From assembly GCA_021733645.1 (NCBI GenBank), contig JAHREJ010000012.1, positions 1 to 64,000 of the forward strand: DNA of 64,000 nucleotides, given 5' to 3'. This document shows, piece after piece, positions 18,527-28,728 of the stretch; position 1 is the stretch's first letter; the number at the start of each line of letters is the position of its first letter. This stretch comes from Bacillus subtilis subsp. subtilis (GTDB lineage: Bacteria > Pseudomonadota > Gammaproteobacteria > Xanthomonadales > Xanthomonadaceae). The notes beneath the pieces are model-generated. The model had not been told where the DNA came from and ran no database searches. It was given only the letters and a program-made list of their open reading frames with translations. The translations under genes were made by a program, and so were the position numbers.

Positions 18527-19471
18527 TCAGGCGCTGAAGACATGCGGCGCGTCGGCAAAACCGATGGTGACCGCGCCTTTGCCCACGTTGACCATGCCGG
18601 TCAGGCTCATCACCGACTCGAACATCTCCACCGCATGCGCCTGGCAGGTCTGGCGCAAGCTGGCGTAGCCGGGCAGGGCCTGCAGGTCGGCCAGTTCGCC
18701 ACCGTAGCTGACGCACACCGTGGGGGTCATCAGCCCGGCCTTGACCCGCTGACCCACGAAGTCGAAGAGCTTCTGCACCGCATTGTCGAAGCCCTTGATC
18801 TTGGCCACCGGCCCGGTCTGGCCGCGGTAGCCATGCAGCACCGGCTTGATGTCCAGCGCACTGCCCAGCGCCGCACTGAGCAGGCCCACGCTGCGGTCGC
18901 CCTTGTGCCGTGCGCGGGCGCGCATGTAGTACAGGTCGCGGGTGACCATGTAGCCGTGCACGTTGAGCGCCAGCAGTTCCAGCCGCTCGCGGATCTGCTG
19001 CACGCTGGCCCCGCTGTCGCGCAGCCGTACCGCTTCCACCGCCGTCACGCCCTGGGCGGCAAACAGGTTCTGCGTATCCAGCACCCGCAGGGCGAACGGC
19101 GAATTGAACCCGGCCGCCTGGCGCACCGGCTTGTAATCGTTGAGGATCGCAAAGCTCGCCTGCATCGCGTTGTCGTGGATCGGGCTGCGGGTCTTGGTGA
19201 TCGTCATGCAGAACACATGGTCGTAGTCGATCACCAGCTTGCCCAGGAACAGATCGCGGATCTGGGTCACGCTGAATGGAATGGTCTCCGCTTCGGCGCC
19301 GTGTTCGGCCACATGGGCGTGCAGGAAACTCAGCGTGGCCTGCTCGTCGCGATGGTCGGCAAGCACGGCTTCGCCGATGCGCACCGTGATCGGCAGCAGC
19401 ACGATGTTGTGTTGTTCAATGAAGTCCTGCGGCAAGTCGCAGGCAGAGTCGACCACGATTCCGATGCGCAT
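18527..19471 (-). CDS. DegV family fatty-acid-binding protein
   Basis: A 314-residue DegV protein. MRIGIVVDSACDLPQ is the family start, and TITKTRSPIHDNA and LRVLDTQNLFAAQG form the lipid-binding core. DegV (FakB-like) proteins bind fatty acids and, in Gram-positives, present them to the kinase FakA; no fakA homolog is in this window. Length and domain order are normal for the long gammaproteobacterial form. Confidence 0.88.
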   Translation of the reverse strand: MRIGIVVDSACDLPQDFIEQHNIVLLPITVRIGEAVLADHRDEQATLSFLHAHVAEHGAEAETIPFSVTQIRDLFLGKLVIDYDHVFCMTITKTRSPIHDNAMQASFAILNDYKPVRQAAGFNSPFALRVLDTQNLFAAQGVTAVEAVRLRDSGASVQQIRERLELLALNVHGYMVTRDLYYMRARARHKGDRSVGLLSAALGSALDIKPVLHGYRGQTGPVAKIKGFDNAVQKLFDFVGQRVKAGLMTPTVCVSYGGELADLQALPGYASLRQTCQAHAVEMFESVMSLTGMVNVGKGAVTIGFADAPHVFSA

Positions 19472-19564
19472 CCTGAGCCCCCCTCCGGGCAGGTTGTAGG
19501 TTCGGAAATGTGAAAGCTATCCCAAAAACGACCCGTCTGCCTGACCGGGGGGCGGCAGGCCGGT

Positions 19565-20194
19565 TCAGCGGCTGCGTTCCACCGCCACCGGCAGGGTTTC
19601 CAGCCGGTCCCACTCGCCGCCACGAACGGTGTTGGGATCGGCCAGCACTGCCTTCATCAGCGCGTGCGAGTCATTGCCCCAGTACAGCTCGCCATCGATG
19701 GACAGGGTGGGCACCCCGAATACGCCGGCGGCGATGGCCGCGTCGGTATTGCGCCGCAGCTGTTCCTTTACGTCCGGCGCGCCGATGGCGTCGGCCACGT
19801 TGGCCAGGTCCAACATCGCCCCCGGCAGGGCCAGGGTGGCGGCGGTATCGGCGGCCTGGCCATCCCGCCAGATCCAGTTGAACAGGATGTCCACCGATGC
19901 CGGCGTAGCGCCGGCGGCCAGGCATAGCCGCAGCGCGGCGAGCGGGTTGAACGGGTGGCCGGGCGGAAAGCGCAGCGCCACGCCCTGCTGCTGCGCCTGC
20001 CACAGCACCTGGCGGTAGGTGAAGCGGCGCTTGGCCGGGATCTCGGCCGGGCCCAGGTTGCCCAGGTGGTGCAGCACCGCACCAAAGGCGATCGGCACCG
20101 GGGTGATCCGCTCGAACTGCGGCAGGGTCTTGAGCTGCTGCCAGTGCAGGTAGGCAAATGGCGAGACGAAATCGAAGTACCAGCGCAGCGCCAT
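19565..20194 (-). CDS. 2-hydroxychromene-2-carboxylate isomerase-like (DsbA-fold) protein
   Basis: A 209-residue thioredoxin-fold protein from ATG 20194 (GAGG nine bases upstream); a TTG six bases earlier is less likely. WYFDFVSPFAYLHW carries the active-site Ser of the kappa-GST/HCCA isomerase family in place of the DsbA Cys pair, and GVFGVPTLSIDGELYWGND is the cis-proline region. The family isomerises hydroxychromene carboxylates with glutathione. No aromatic-degradation genes are nearby, so the true substrate is open. Confidence 0.85.
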   Translation of the reverse strand: MALRWYFDFVSPFAYLHWQQLKTLPQFERITPVPIAFGAVLHHLGNLGPAEIPAKRRFTYRQVLWQAQQQGVALRFPPGHPFNPLAALRLCLAAGATPASVDILFNWIWRDGQAADTAATLALPGAMLDLANVADAIGAPDVKEQLRRNTDAAIAAGVFGVPTLSIDGELYWGNDSHALMKAVLADPNTVRGGEWDRLETLPVAVERSR

Positions 20195-20248
20195 CGGCAA
20201 TCCTCAGGGAACGGTGCGGCGGGCGCAGCGCCCGCCGCCGGGTAGGGC

Positions 20249-21546
20249 TCAGCGCGAGTATGCGCGCGGTTCGGTGCTGGCCGGGGCCAGGTAGCGGTCG
20301 CGCAGCTCGGTCTGCCGCGAGCGCATCGGCATGGCGCGCCCGCCCAGCCACACCTGTTGGGCATAGTGGCCCACGTCCAGCGGGTCGCCTTCCCACAGCA
20401 CCAGGTCGGCCAGCTTGCCCACCTCGATGCTGCCGATGCGGTCGCCCACGCCCAGCACCTGTGCCGGCACCCGGGTCAGCCCGGCCAGGCCGTCCTGCCA
20501 CGGCAACCCGTTGGCCACCGCATTGCCGGCCAACTGGCGCATCTTGCGCGCGTTGTGCGAGGCATCGTCGCGCTGGGCGAAGCTGACCTGCACCCCGGCC
20601 GCGCGCAGCCGCGCGGCGTTCTCCAGGGTGGCACCGAGCTGGTCGAAGCTGCTGGGCAGGTTGCCCAGCGCATCCACGAACACCGGCACGTTGGCCTGGG
20701 CCAGCTGCGGGGCCAGTTGCCAGGCTTCGGCGCCGCCGGCGATGGCCACCTTCACCTTTTCCCGCGCGGCCCAACGCAGCAGTTGGCGGATGTCGGCGGC
20801 GCGGTCCACCTGGACCACCAGCCGGCCCTGGCCGGCCAGGTAGCGAGCCAGGGTGGCGCGCCCGGCCGGGGTGAGAAGGGCGTGCGGGGAATCGGCGGAC
20901 ACGCGGCCGCGCGCTTCGCTGACCATCTGCTCCAGCAGCATCCATTGCGCGGCGCGCGAGTTGCCGGTGAGTTCGGCGCCGGCCGCACCCAGGCGGATGT
21001 ACAGCGCCAGCGGCCCGATCGGGTCGGCACTGCCGTCCAGCCGCATCACGCCGCCCTGGCCGGCGACGAAACCGCCGCCACTGTTGGCCCCCAGCGCGGT
21101 GAAGCCGATGCCGTCCAGCCGCGCCACCGGAATCAGCACCGACGCCGGGTTGAAGGCCAGGCTGACGTCGAATTCCGGCCGCAGCGGCTGGTCGGCAAGC
21201 TTCAGCGTGCTGTCCACCGTGGCCGATTCGCCGGAGATCTCTTCGATGCCGATGTCGGTGATGCCACCAAACAGCGCCGGGGTCAGTGGCTTGCCCGCGG
21301 CCTCGACCACATTGACGCCCGCCGGTGCTACCAGGCCCGGACCCACCGCGCGGATGATGCCGCCCTGCACCAGCACATCGGCATGCTCCAGGCTGCCGCG
21401 CGCGCTGGCGGTGTGCACCGTGGCATTGCGCACCAGCAGGTCCTGCGCCTGCACCGGCAGGGCAGCCAGCAGCATGGCTGCGGTAGTGCCGAGCCATGCT
21501 CGGCAACGCCATCCCCGGCAACGCGCGGAAACCCGCATCCCCCGGC

Positions 21547-21550
<4 letters not shown>
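20249..21550 (-). CDS. Amidohydrolase-like protein lacking metal ligands (probable pseudoenzyme)
   Basis: A 433-residue exported protein (signal peptide ending PVQA) with the amidohydrolase fold. The N-terminal strand LLVRNATVHTASARG and the C-terminal RIGSIEVGKLADLVLWEGDPL are typical. Where active members have the HxH zinc pair after the TPG motif, it reads TPALFGGITDIG (residues 90-101), and no second pair of metal histidines is apparent. It overlaps the intact paralog upstream by 4 bp (ATGA), so the two are made together. A structural partner of the intact enzyme is the simplest reading. Confidence 0.8.
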
Positions 21551-22956
<1,406 letters not shown>

Positions 22957-23134
22957 GGTTCTCCCGGGGGTCAAAGGGACGCAGCCGCCGACGCTAGCCT
23001 TCCCCGGGGGCGCTTGCCAAGTGACGAACTGCACGGGTGCCCGGTATTGCCGATTGTTTCCTGATCATTAAACAGGTGTGAACAAAAAGTGAATCTGGGT
23101 TACGCTCGGAGGCGGGTCCACTCCCCGCTAGTTC

Positions 23135-23150
23135 CGTGAAATTGATCACG
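23135..23150. promoter_or_regulatory. Candidate Clp/CRP-family binding site
   Basis: CGTGAAATTGATCACG is a perfect CGTGA-N6-TCACG palindrome 41 bp before the autotransporter protease start. It fits the TGTGA-N6-TCACA consensus of CRP-like regulators except for one symmetric base. In Xanthomonadaceae the CRP homolog Clp controls secreted enzymes, so this is a plausible activator or repressor site. Confidence 0.5.
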
Positions 23151-23190
23151 TTTTCGCCCTGCAAGCGCATCACTCAAGGAAGGTAAACAG

Positions 23191-26100
23191 ATGAACCAGC
23201 GTTTCTCCGCTCTTTCCCGTCGCCCGTCGCCCAGCCTGTTGGCGAGCACCATTGGCGGCATCCTGCTCAGCGCCCTGGCGCTGCCTGCCCTGGCCAGTAG
23301 CGCCGACGACAGCCTCAGCCGCTACCAGCAGCAGCGCCTGGTGCAGCGCGCCGCCTACCAACTGGCGCCGACCGCGATTGACGTGGCCGTGCGCCCGCGC
23401 GGTGTGTCCACCGCAGTGGCCCCGGCCGTCTCCGGCGATCCGAGCCCGATCATGGGCACCGTTGGCGATGTGGCCAGCTGGCGCACCGATGAGTTCAAGG
23501 CCGATTGGGGCCTGCAGGCCGTCAACGCCGACGCCGCTTACGCGCGCGGCCTCACCGGCAAGGGCATCCGCCTGGGTGTGTTCGACAGCGGCACCGGGCT
23601 GGATCACGATGAATTTGCCGGCAAGGACCACCGCAGCATCCATCTGGCCGATGTGATGCCCGATGGCAGCCTGTGCACCAACACCGCCGTGCTGGATGGC
23701 CCGGATGCGTGCTTCACCAGCGATGGCGACCAGGTCGCGGTGGACTACCTGATCCTCGATCCGGCATACGCAGCACTGCTCAACCGCAATGGCTATTTCG
23801 AAGGTGCCAGCTACCAGGTTCACGGTACGCACGTGTCCGGCACCATCGCCGCCAATCGCGACGGCAACGGCACCCACGGCGTTGCCTTCGGCGCCGACCT
23901 GAGCGTGGCACGGTTGTTCTCCAACAGCGTGACCTACCTGAGCGTCACGCCGGACCGCTACCTCTCCTCGCAGACCGTGGCGGCGCTGGGCGCTGACGAT
24001 TCGATCTTCCCGCAGCTGTATGCGCAGCTCAACCAACAGGGCGTGCGCGCGGTCAACCACAGCTGGGGCTTGTCCTCCGAGCCGGACAGCGAGGAAATGC
24101 TGGACTACTACCAGTCCCACCCGGTGTTTGCCGATCAGTTGGCCGCCATGGCCGAAGGTTCGCGCAGCAGCGGCCTGATCCAGGTGTGGGCGGCCGGCAA
24201 CACCAATTCGTACAATCCGTCCCCGGAAGAAGCACCGATTGCCGGCATGTACGCCTCGTTGCCGCGCGCCATCGCCGACATCGAGAAGTACTGGTTGGCC
24301 GTGGTCAACGTCAACGAAGACCTGGAGTTGAGCAACCGCTCCATGCGGTGCGGCCTGGCGTCCAATTGGTGCCTTGCCGCGCCGGGGTCGAACATCACCT
24401 CGACCGTGTACGGCCCCGATTCGCAGATCGATGCCGACCTGTACGACGACAACGGCAACCTCAAGCTCGACATCCTGGGCCAGATTCCGACCTCGGCCTA
24501 TGAGGACCTGAGCGGCACCTCGATGGCGGCACCGCACGTCACCGGCGCGCTGGGCCTGCTGTTCGAGCGCTTCCCGTACCTGGACAACGCGCAGGTGCGC
24601 GACGTGCTGCTGACCACCGCCACCGACCTGGGTGCCGAGGGCGTGGACGATGTCTACGGCTGGGGCCTGATGAACCTGGCCAAGGCCATCGAAGGCTACG
24701 GCCTGCTGCGCGTGGACACCGACGTGGTGATGAACCAGAAGGCCGGCGGCGTGAAGGTGTGGGAAGGCGATGCCTGGGATGACTGGACCAACGACATCGG
24801 CGGCCCGGGCAAGCTGACCAAGTCCGGCATCGGCTGGCTGCGCCTGAGCGGCGACAACACCTTCAACGGTGCGGTCGTGCGTGAAGGCGTACTGGAGCTG
24901 GATGGCGTCAATGCACTGACCGCCTCGCTGGACGTCACCGGCGGCCAGTTCCTGCTCAACGGCACGCTGCGCGACATGACCTTCAACAGCGCCGGCGGCA
25001 ACAGCCGCATCACCGCCACCGGCGTGCTCGACAACACCGACCTGAACATCAGCGGCGGCGTGGTGTCGTTCAACGGCGTGCAGACCGGCGGCACCACCGT
25101 GGTCGGCACCAAGGGCGCGCTGATGGGCGTCGGCCGCCTCGGCGATACCCGCGTGGACGGCATCATCGCGCCGGGCAACTCGATCGGCACGCTGACCATC
25201 GACGGCAACTACGTGCAGACCGCCAGCGGCACCTACCTGGCCGAACTGGCGCCGGGCAGCCGCAGCGACAAGCTGCAAGTGACCGGCACCGCCAGCCTGG
25301 ACGGCACCCTGAAGGCGCTGCCGGAAGTGGGCATCTACTACCTCGGTGAGCAGTTCAACTTCCTGCAGGCCGATGGCGGCGTCAACGGGCGTTTCGCTAC
25401 CGTGGACTTCTCCTCGTTCTCGCCGTTCCTGAAATTCAGCCTGGGCTATGGCGCCAACGGCGTGCGGATCGACGTGGCCCGCGGCAACGCACTGGCCAGC
25501 GCGGCGGTGACGGCCAACCAGATCGGCGTGGCCACCAGCGCCGACAGCCTGGCCATCAACCAGGGCCTGCCCAAGCCGCTGACCCAGCTGTTCCCGGCCC
25601 AGGTGGGCGCGGCACTGGACGGCTTGAGCGGTGAACTGCATGCCGCCACGCCGATGGCGCTGGTGGAAAGCAGCCGCTACCTGCGCGATGCCGCACTCAG
25701 CCGCAGCATCGGTGCACGTGCACCGGGCGCGGCCGAGAGTGCCGTCACCGGTGCCTGGGTGCAGGCCATCGGCGGCAGCGGCAAGCTCGATGGTGACGCC
25801 AACGCGGCACGCACTGAAAGCAACACCAGCGGGTTGCTGGTCGGTGCCGACCACCAGTTCGCTGGCGGCTGGCAGGTGGGCGGGCTGATCGGTACCGGGC
25901 GTACCGACAGCAAGCAGGCCCAGGGTCGTCGCGCCCGCGCGGAGATCGACAACACCCACCTGGGCGCCTACGTGGGCAACCAGTGGGGTGGGTTCGGCCT
26001 GCGTGCCGGTCTGGGCTACACCCGCCACGAAGTGGACAGCCGCCGCGAACTGGCTTTCGCCGGTTTCCAGGATGCGCTGACCGCCCGTTACGACGCCAAG

Positions 26101-26577
26101 ACCCGCCAGCTGTTCGTCGAAGGTGCCTACCGCATCGGCGGCGCCGAGGCTGGCCTGGAGCCGTACCTGCAGTTGGCCCGCGTGGAAGTGGATGTGGACG
26201 GCTTCACCGAGCAGGGCGGCGCTGCGGCGCTGCACGGCAACGTGGCCGACACCCGCACCACCATCGGCACCGCCGGTGTGCGCTTCGACCGCGGCCTGAA
26301 GGCGTCCTGGCAGCAGGAAAGCTGGCTGCACGTGCGTGGCGGCGTTGGTTACCGCCGCGCCTCGGGCGACCGCAGCCAGGTGGCCAACCTGGCCCTGGCC
26401 GGCGGCAGTGGTTACACCGTCACCGGCGCGGCCATCGCCGACCATGCGGTGGTGGCCGAGCTGGGCCTGTCGGCCTGGCTGAGCCCGCGCAACCAGCTGG
26501 AGCTGGGCTACAACGGCCAGTTCGGCAGCGAGTCGCGCGACCACGGTGCCACCGCGCGCTGGTCGGTGCAGTTCTGA
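23191..26577 (+). CDS. Subtilisin-type autotransporter protease
   Basis: An 1128-residue type V secreted protein: signal peptide (to about residue 37), S8 peptidase domain, passenger beta-helix with autotransporter-repeat features (RLSGDNTFNGAVVREGVLELDG), and a C-terminal beta-barrel from about residue 845 ending in SVQF with terminal Phe. The triad is Asp132 (FDSGTG), His211 (HGTHVSG) and Ser444 (GTSMAAPH). It should be a surface or released protease of the SphB1/SSP kind. A strong ribosome site (AAGGAAGG) and a candidate Clp site lie upstream, and an intrinsic terminator follows. Confidence 0.95.
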   Translation: MNQRFSALSRRPSPSLLASTIGGILLSALALPALASSADDSLSRYQQQRLVQRAAYQLAPTAIDVAVRPRGVSTAVAPAVSGDPSPIMGTVGDVASWRTDEFKADWGLQAVNADAAYARGLTGKGIRLGVFDSGTGLDHDEFAGKDHRSIHLADVMPDGSLCTNTAVLDGPDACFTSDGDQVAVDYLILDPAYAALLNRNGYFEGASYQVHGTHVSGTIAANRDGNGTHGVAFGADLSVARLFSNSVTYLSVTPDRYLSSQTVAALGADDSIFPQLYAQLNQQGVRAVNHSWGLSSEPDSEEMLDYYQSHPVFADQLAAMAEGSRSSGLIQVWAAGNTNSYNPSPEEAPIAGMYASLPRAIADIEKYWLAVVNVNEDLELSNRSMRCGLASNWCLAAPGSNITSTVYGPDSQIDADLYDDNGNLKLDILGQIPTSAYEDLSGTSMAAPHVTGALGLLFERFPYLDNAQVRDVLLTTATDLGAEGVDDVYGWGLMNLAKAIEGYGLLRVDTDVVMNQKAGGVKVWEGDAWDDWTNDIGGPGKLTKSGIGWLRLSGDNTFNGAVVREGVLELDGVNALTASLDVTGGQFLLNGTLRDMTFNSAGGNSRITATGVLDNTDLNISGGVVSFNGVQTGGTTVVGTKGALMGVGRLGDTRVDGIIAPGNSIGTLTIDGNYVQTASGTYLAELAPGSRSDKLQVTGTASLDGTLKALPEVGIYYLGEQFNFLQADGGVNGRFATVDFSSFSPFLKFSLGYGANGVRIDVARGNALASAAVTANQIGVATSADSLAINQGLPKPLTQLFPAQVGAALDGLSGELHAATPMALVESSRYLRDAALSRSIGARAPGAAESAVTGAWVQAIGGSGKLDGDANAARTESNTSGLLVGADHQFAGGWQVGGLIGTGRTDSKQAQGRRARAEIDNTHLGAYVGNQWGGFGLRAGLGYTRHEVDSRRELAFAGFQDALTARYDAKTRQLFVEGAYRIGGAEAGLEPYLQLARVEVDVDGFTEQGGAAALHGNVADTRTTIGTAGVRFDRGLKASWQQESWLHVRGGVGYRRASGDRSQVANLALAGGSGYTVTGAAIADHAVVAELGLSAWLSPRNQLELGYNGQFGSESRDHGATARWSVQF

Positions 26578-26597
26578 TCCAGCCGTAACGGTAACGG

Positions 26598-26628
26598 GAA
26601 AAAGGCGGCCAATGGCCGCCTTTTTCTT
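26598..26628 (+). terminator. Intrinsic terminator after the autotransporter gene
   Basis: AAAAAGGCGGCC, a short AAT loop, and GGCCGCCTTTTT form a perfect stem with a U-run, 20 bp after the protease stop codon. Confidence 0.92.
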
Positions 26629-26692
26629 GCTTGTTGGGTGCGTGGCCGCAGAATAGGCAGACTTGAACGACCTGCCGGATTGAACGCGCACC

Positions 26693-27469
26693 ATGAAGAA
26701 CAAACAGGAAATCGTCGAAAACTGGCTGCCGCGTTACACCGGCGTGCCGCTGGACCAGTTCGGCCAGCACATCCTGCTGACCAACTTCGCAGGCTACCTG
26801 CATACCTTCTCGCACCTTACCGGTGCCCCGGTGCAGGGCATGGACCGGCCGATGGCCAGCGTCACCAGCGATGACATCACCCTGATCAACTTCGGCATGG
26901 GCAGCCCCAACGCGGCCATCGTGATGGACCTGTTGTCGGCGGTGATGCCCAAGGCGGTGCTGTTCCTGGGCAAGTGCGGCGGGCTCAAGCGCAAGAACCA
27001 GCTGGGCGACCTGATCCTGCCGATCGCCGCGATCCGTGGCGAGGGCACCTCCAGCGATTACCTGCCCCCGGAAGTGCCGGCACTGCCGGCCTTCGCCCTG
27101 CAACGGGCGGTGTCCACCACCATCCGCGACCTGGGCCATGACTACTGGACCGGCACCGTCTACACCACCAACCGCCGCGTCTGGGAGCACGACGAGGTTT
27201 TCAAGGAAAAACTGCGGGTAATGCGCTGCATGGCCATCGACATGGAGACGGCGACCCTGTTCGCGGCCGGCTTTGCCAACCACATCCCGATCGGGGCGCT
27301 GCTGCTGGTGTCTGACCAGCCGATGATCCCCGATGGGGTGAAAACCGAGGCCTCCGACGCCAAGGTCAGCTCGCAGTTCGTCGAAAACCATATCCAGATC
27401 GGTATCGAGGCGCTTAAGCTTATACGGCGCAACGGCAAGTCGGTCCGCCACCTGCGCTTTGACGAGTGA
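26693..27469 (+). CDS. AMP nucleosidase-like protein (short form)
   Basis: A 258-residue protein of the nucleoside phosphorylase fold. MKNKQEIVENWLPRYTG begins the family; LFLGKCGGLK, RGEGTSSDYLPPEVP and CMAIDMETATLFAAGF carry the base/ribose site residues. The AMP nucleosidase reaction splits AMP to adenine and ribose 5-phosphate. E. coli Amn is about 480 residues with an extra N-terminal domain that is absent here, as in the short family members of other phyla; allosteric control by ATP/phosphate may therefore differ. Confidence 0.85.
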   Translation: MKNKQEIVENWLPRYTGVPLDQFGQHILLTNFAGYLHTFSHLTGAPVQGMDRPMASVTSDDITLINFGMGSPNAAIVMDLLSAVMPKAVLFLGKCGGLKRKNQLGDLILPIAAIRGEGTSSDYLPPEVPALPAFALQRAVSTTIRDLGHDYWTGTVYTTNRRVWEHDEVFKEKLRVMRCMAIDMETATLFAAGFANHIPIGALLLVSDQPMIPDGVKTEASDAKVSSQFVENHIQIGIEALKLIRRNGKSVRHLRFDE

Positions 27470-27522
27470 TGGCAATGGAACCGGCGGGCGTCCTGGCGAC
27501 GCACCGCCCTCAGGGGTAGTGA

Positions 27523-28062
27523 ATGGACGTGGCGGTACAAGTGGTGGAGTTCTGGCGCGATGCCGGCCCACAACAATGGTTCGCGCGCGATGACGCGTTC
27601 GATGCGCGGTTTCGCGAGTTGTTCCTGCAGGAGCACTTCGCGGCGGCGCGGCGCGCGCGCGAACACTGGCTGGGCAGCGCCGATGGCGCCCTGGCCTTGA
27701 TGATCCTGCTCGACCAGTTCCCGCGCAACTGCTTCCGCGACACCGCCCATTCCTACGCCACCGATGGCCTGGCCCGGCATTACGCCACGCGCGCGTTCGA
27801 AGAAGGCCTGGACATGCAGCTGGTGCCCAAGCTGCGCGCCTTCATCTACCTGCCGTTCGAGCACTCCGAAGACCCGCAGGACCAGGAGCGCTCGGTGGCG
27901 ATGTTCGATGCGCTGGGCGACAAGGAATACCTGCAGTACGCCGAACTGCACCGCGACATCATCCGCCGCTTCGGCCGCTTCCCGCACCGCAACGCGGTGT
28001 TGGGGCGCATGCCGACGGCGGCGGAACTGGATTACCTGGCTGAAGGTGGGTTTGCGGGCTGA
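27523..28062 (+). CDS. DUF924 family protein
   Basis: A 179-residue all-helical protein: VVEFWRDAGPQQWFARD at the N-terminus, LALMILLDQFPRNCFRDT in the middle and FGRFPHRNAVLGR near the end are the defining DUF924 motifs. The family has a TPR-like helical fold and no known activity. It follows the nucleosidase-like gene after 53 bp in the same direction. Confidence 0.9.
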   Translation: MDVAVQVVEFWRDAGPQQWFARDDAFDARFRELFLQEHFAAARRAREHWLGSADGALALMILLDQFPRNCFRDTAHSYATDGLARHYATRAFEEGLDMQLVPKLRAFIYLPFEHSEDPQDQERSVAMFDALGDKEYLQYAELHRDIIRRFGRFPHRNAVLGRMPTAAELDYLAEGGFAG

Positions 28063-28132
28063 GGCTGGAAGAGCGTGAGCAACTGCAACTGCAACTGCAA
28101 CTGCGGCGGGTGCGCGCTTGCCCTGGCTGGGC

Positions 28133-28231
28133 GGGTACGGGTGGGTTGGCGGGACACGCCGTAAATCCATCCATGGAGGCTCGTGGGCGCCATCCATGGC
28201 GCCCAACGGTCCCGCCAACCCACCCGTACCC
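28133..28231. repeat. Perfect 23-bp inverted repeat with nested hairpins
   Basis: Arms 28133-28155 and 28209-28231 are exact reverse complements (starting GGGTACGGGTGG). The 53-bp interior contains a 9-bp stem GGGCGCCAT/ATGGCGCCC with only a CC loop and a second CCATCCATGG palindrome. As RNA it would form one long branched hairpin. Confidence 0.8.
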
Positions 28232-28677
28232 ACCCCCGACAGTGTTCGGGTGCTCAACGAAAGAGCGGTGGAGCATTGACACCTCGAACCACTCGAACCA
28301 CTCGAACCAGCGGGCGTTGCTTGCGCTGTGTGCTTTTTGCCGTGGCTACCGGCCAACTCTCGAGGGTGGGGGTGTGTGGGTTCGCCGGGCCGTTGCGCCG
28401 CATGGGCCCGACGCATGCGTCGGGCGGGTTGGGCAGGACGCCCAACCCAGGTCTTGCCGTGTACGCAGGATTGCGTACACGAGCAAGCGGCGCACGAGCC
28501 TACATGGGTGAAGGCACGTTGCTTGCGAGGCATTGCCTCGCATTTGACTGAACGCACAGCCGCCAGCGGCTGGGCCGGGCCGCGGAGCGGGACTTGCGGC
28601 GTGTCCCGCGAACCCCCACACCCCCGCCCAGCCCGAGAGGTCGCAGCCAGGCTGCTTTGGCTTCAGAGCCAAAAACG

Positions 28678-28706
28678 AAAAACGCCGGCAATGCCGGCGT
28701 TTTTCT
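28678..28706 (-). terminator. Terminator of the Grx4-rhodanese gene
   Basis: AAAAACGCCGGCA followed at once by TGCCGGCGTTTTT gives a long symmetric stem with A and T runs. It lies 22 bp beyond the minus-strand stop at 28729 and works in either direction. Confidence 0.88.
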
Positions 28707-28728
28707 TTGAGCACTGAGCGGGTGTCGA

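Larger units (their letters stand above)
28063..28728. other. Non-coding palindrome-rich tract
   Basis: These 666 bp contain no supportable gene. In order they hold: the hexamer GCAACT four times (28079-28102); a perfect 23-bp inverted repeat (28133-28155 / 28209-28231) enclosing GGGCGCCAT/ATGGCGCCC; the 9-mer CTCGAACCA three times (28283-28309); the self-complementary CCCGACGCATGCGTCGGG; GGTTGGGC/GCCCAACC; GTGTACGCA/TGCGTACAC; GCGAGGCA/TGCCTCGC; CAGCCGC/GCGGCTG; and the terminator of the Grx4 gene. Such a density of different hairpins suggests structured RNA or nested repeat insertions. Confidence 0.6.

Noticed and set aside
23170..26703. 1177-codon open frame antisense to the autotransporter gene
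   Set aside because: It is a GC-rich shadow frame. The plus strand encodes a protease with full triad, signal peptide and barrel, while the antisense product is low-complexity Gly/Ala/His-rich sequence with no family or ribosome site.
28079..28102. GCAACT hexamer repeat as a phase-variable coding switch
   Set aside because: It lies after the DUF924 stop codon, outside any coding frame, and a 6-bp unit would not shift frame anyway.
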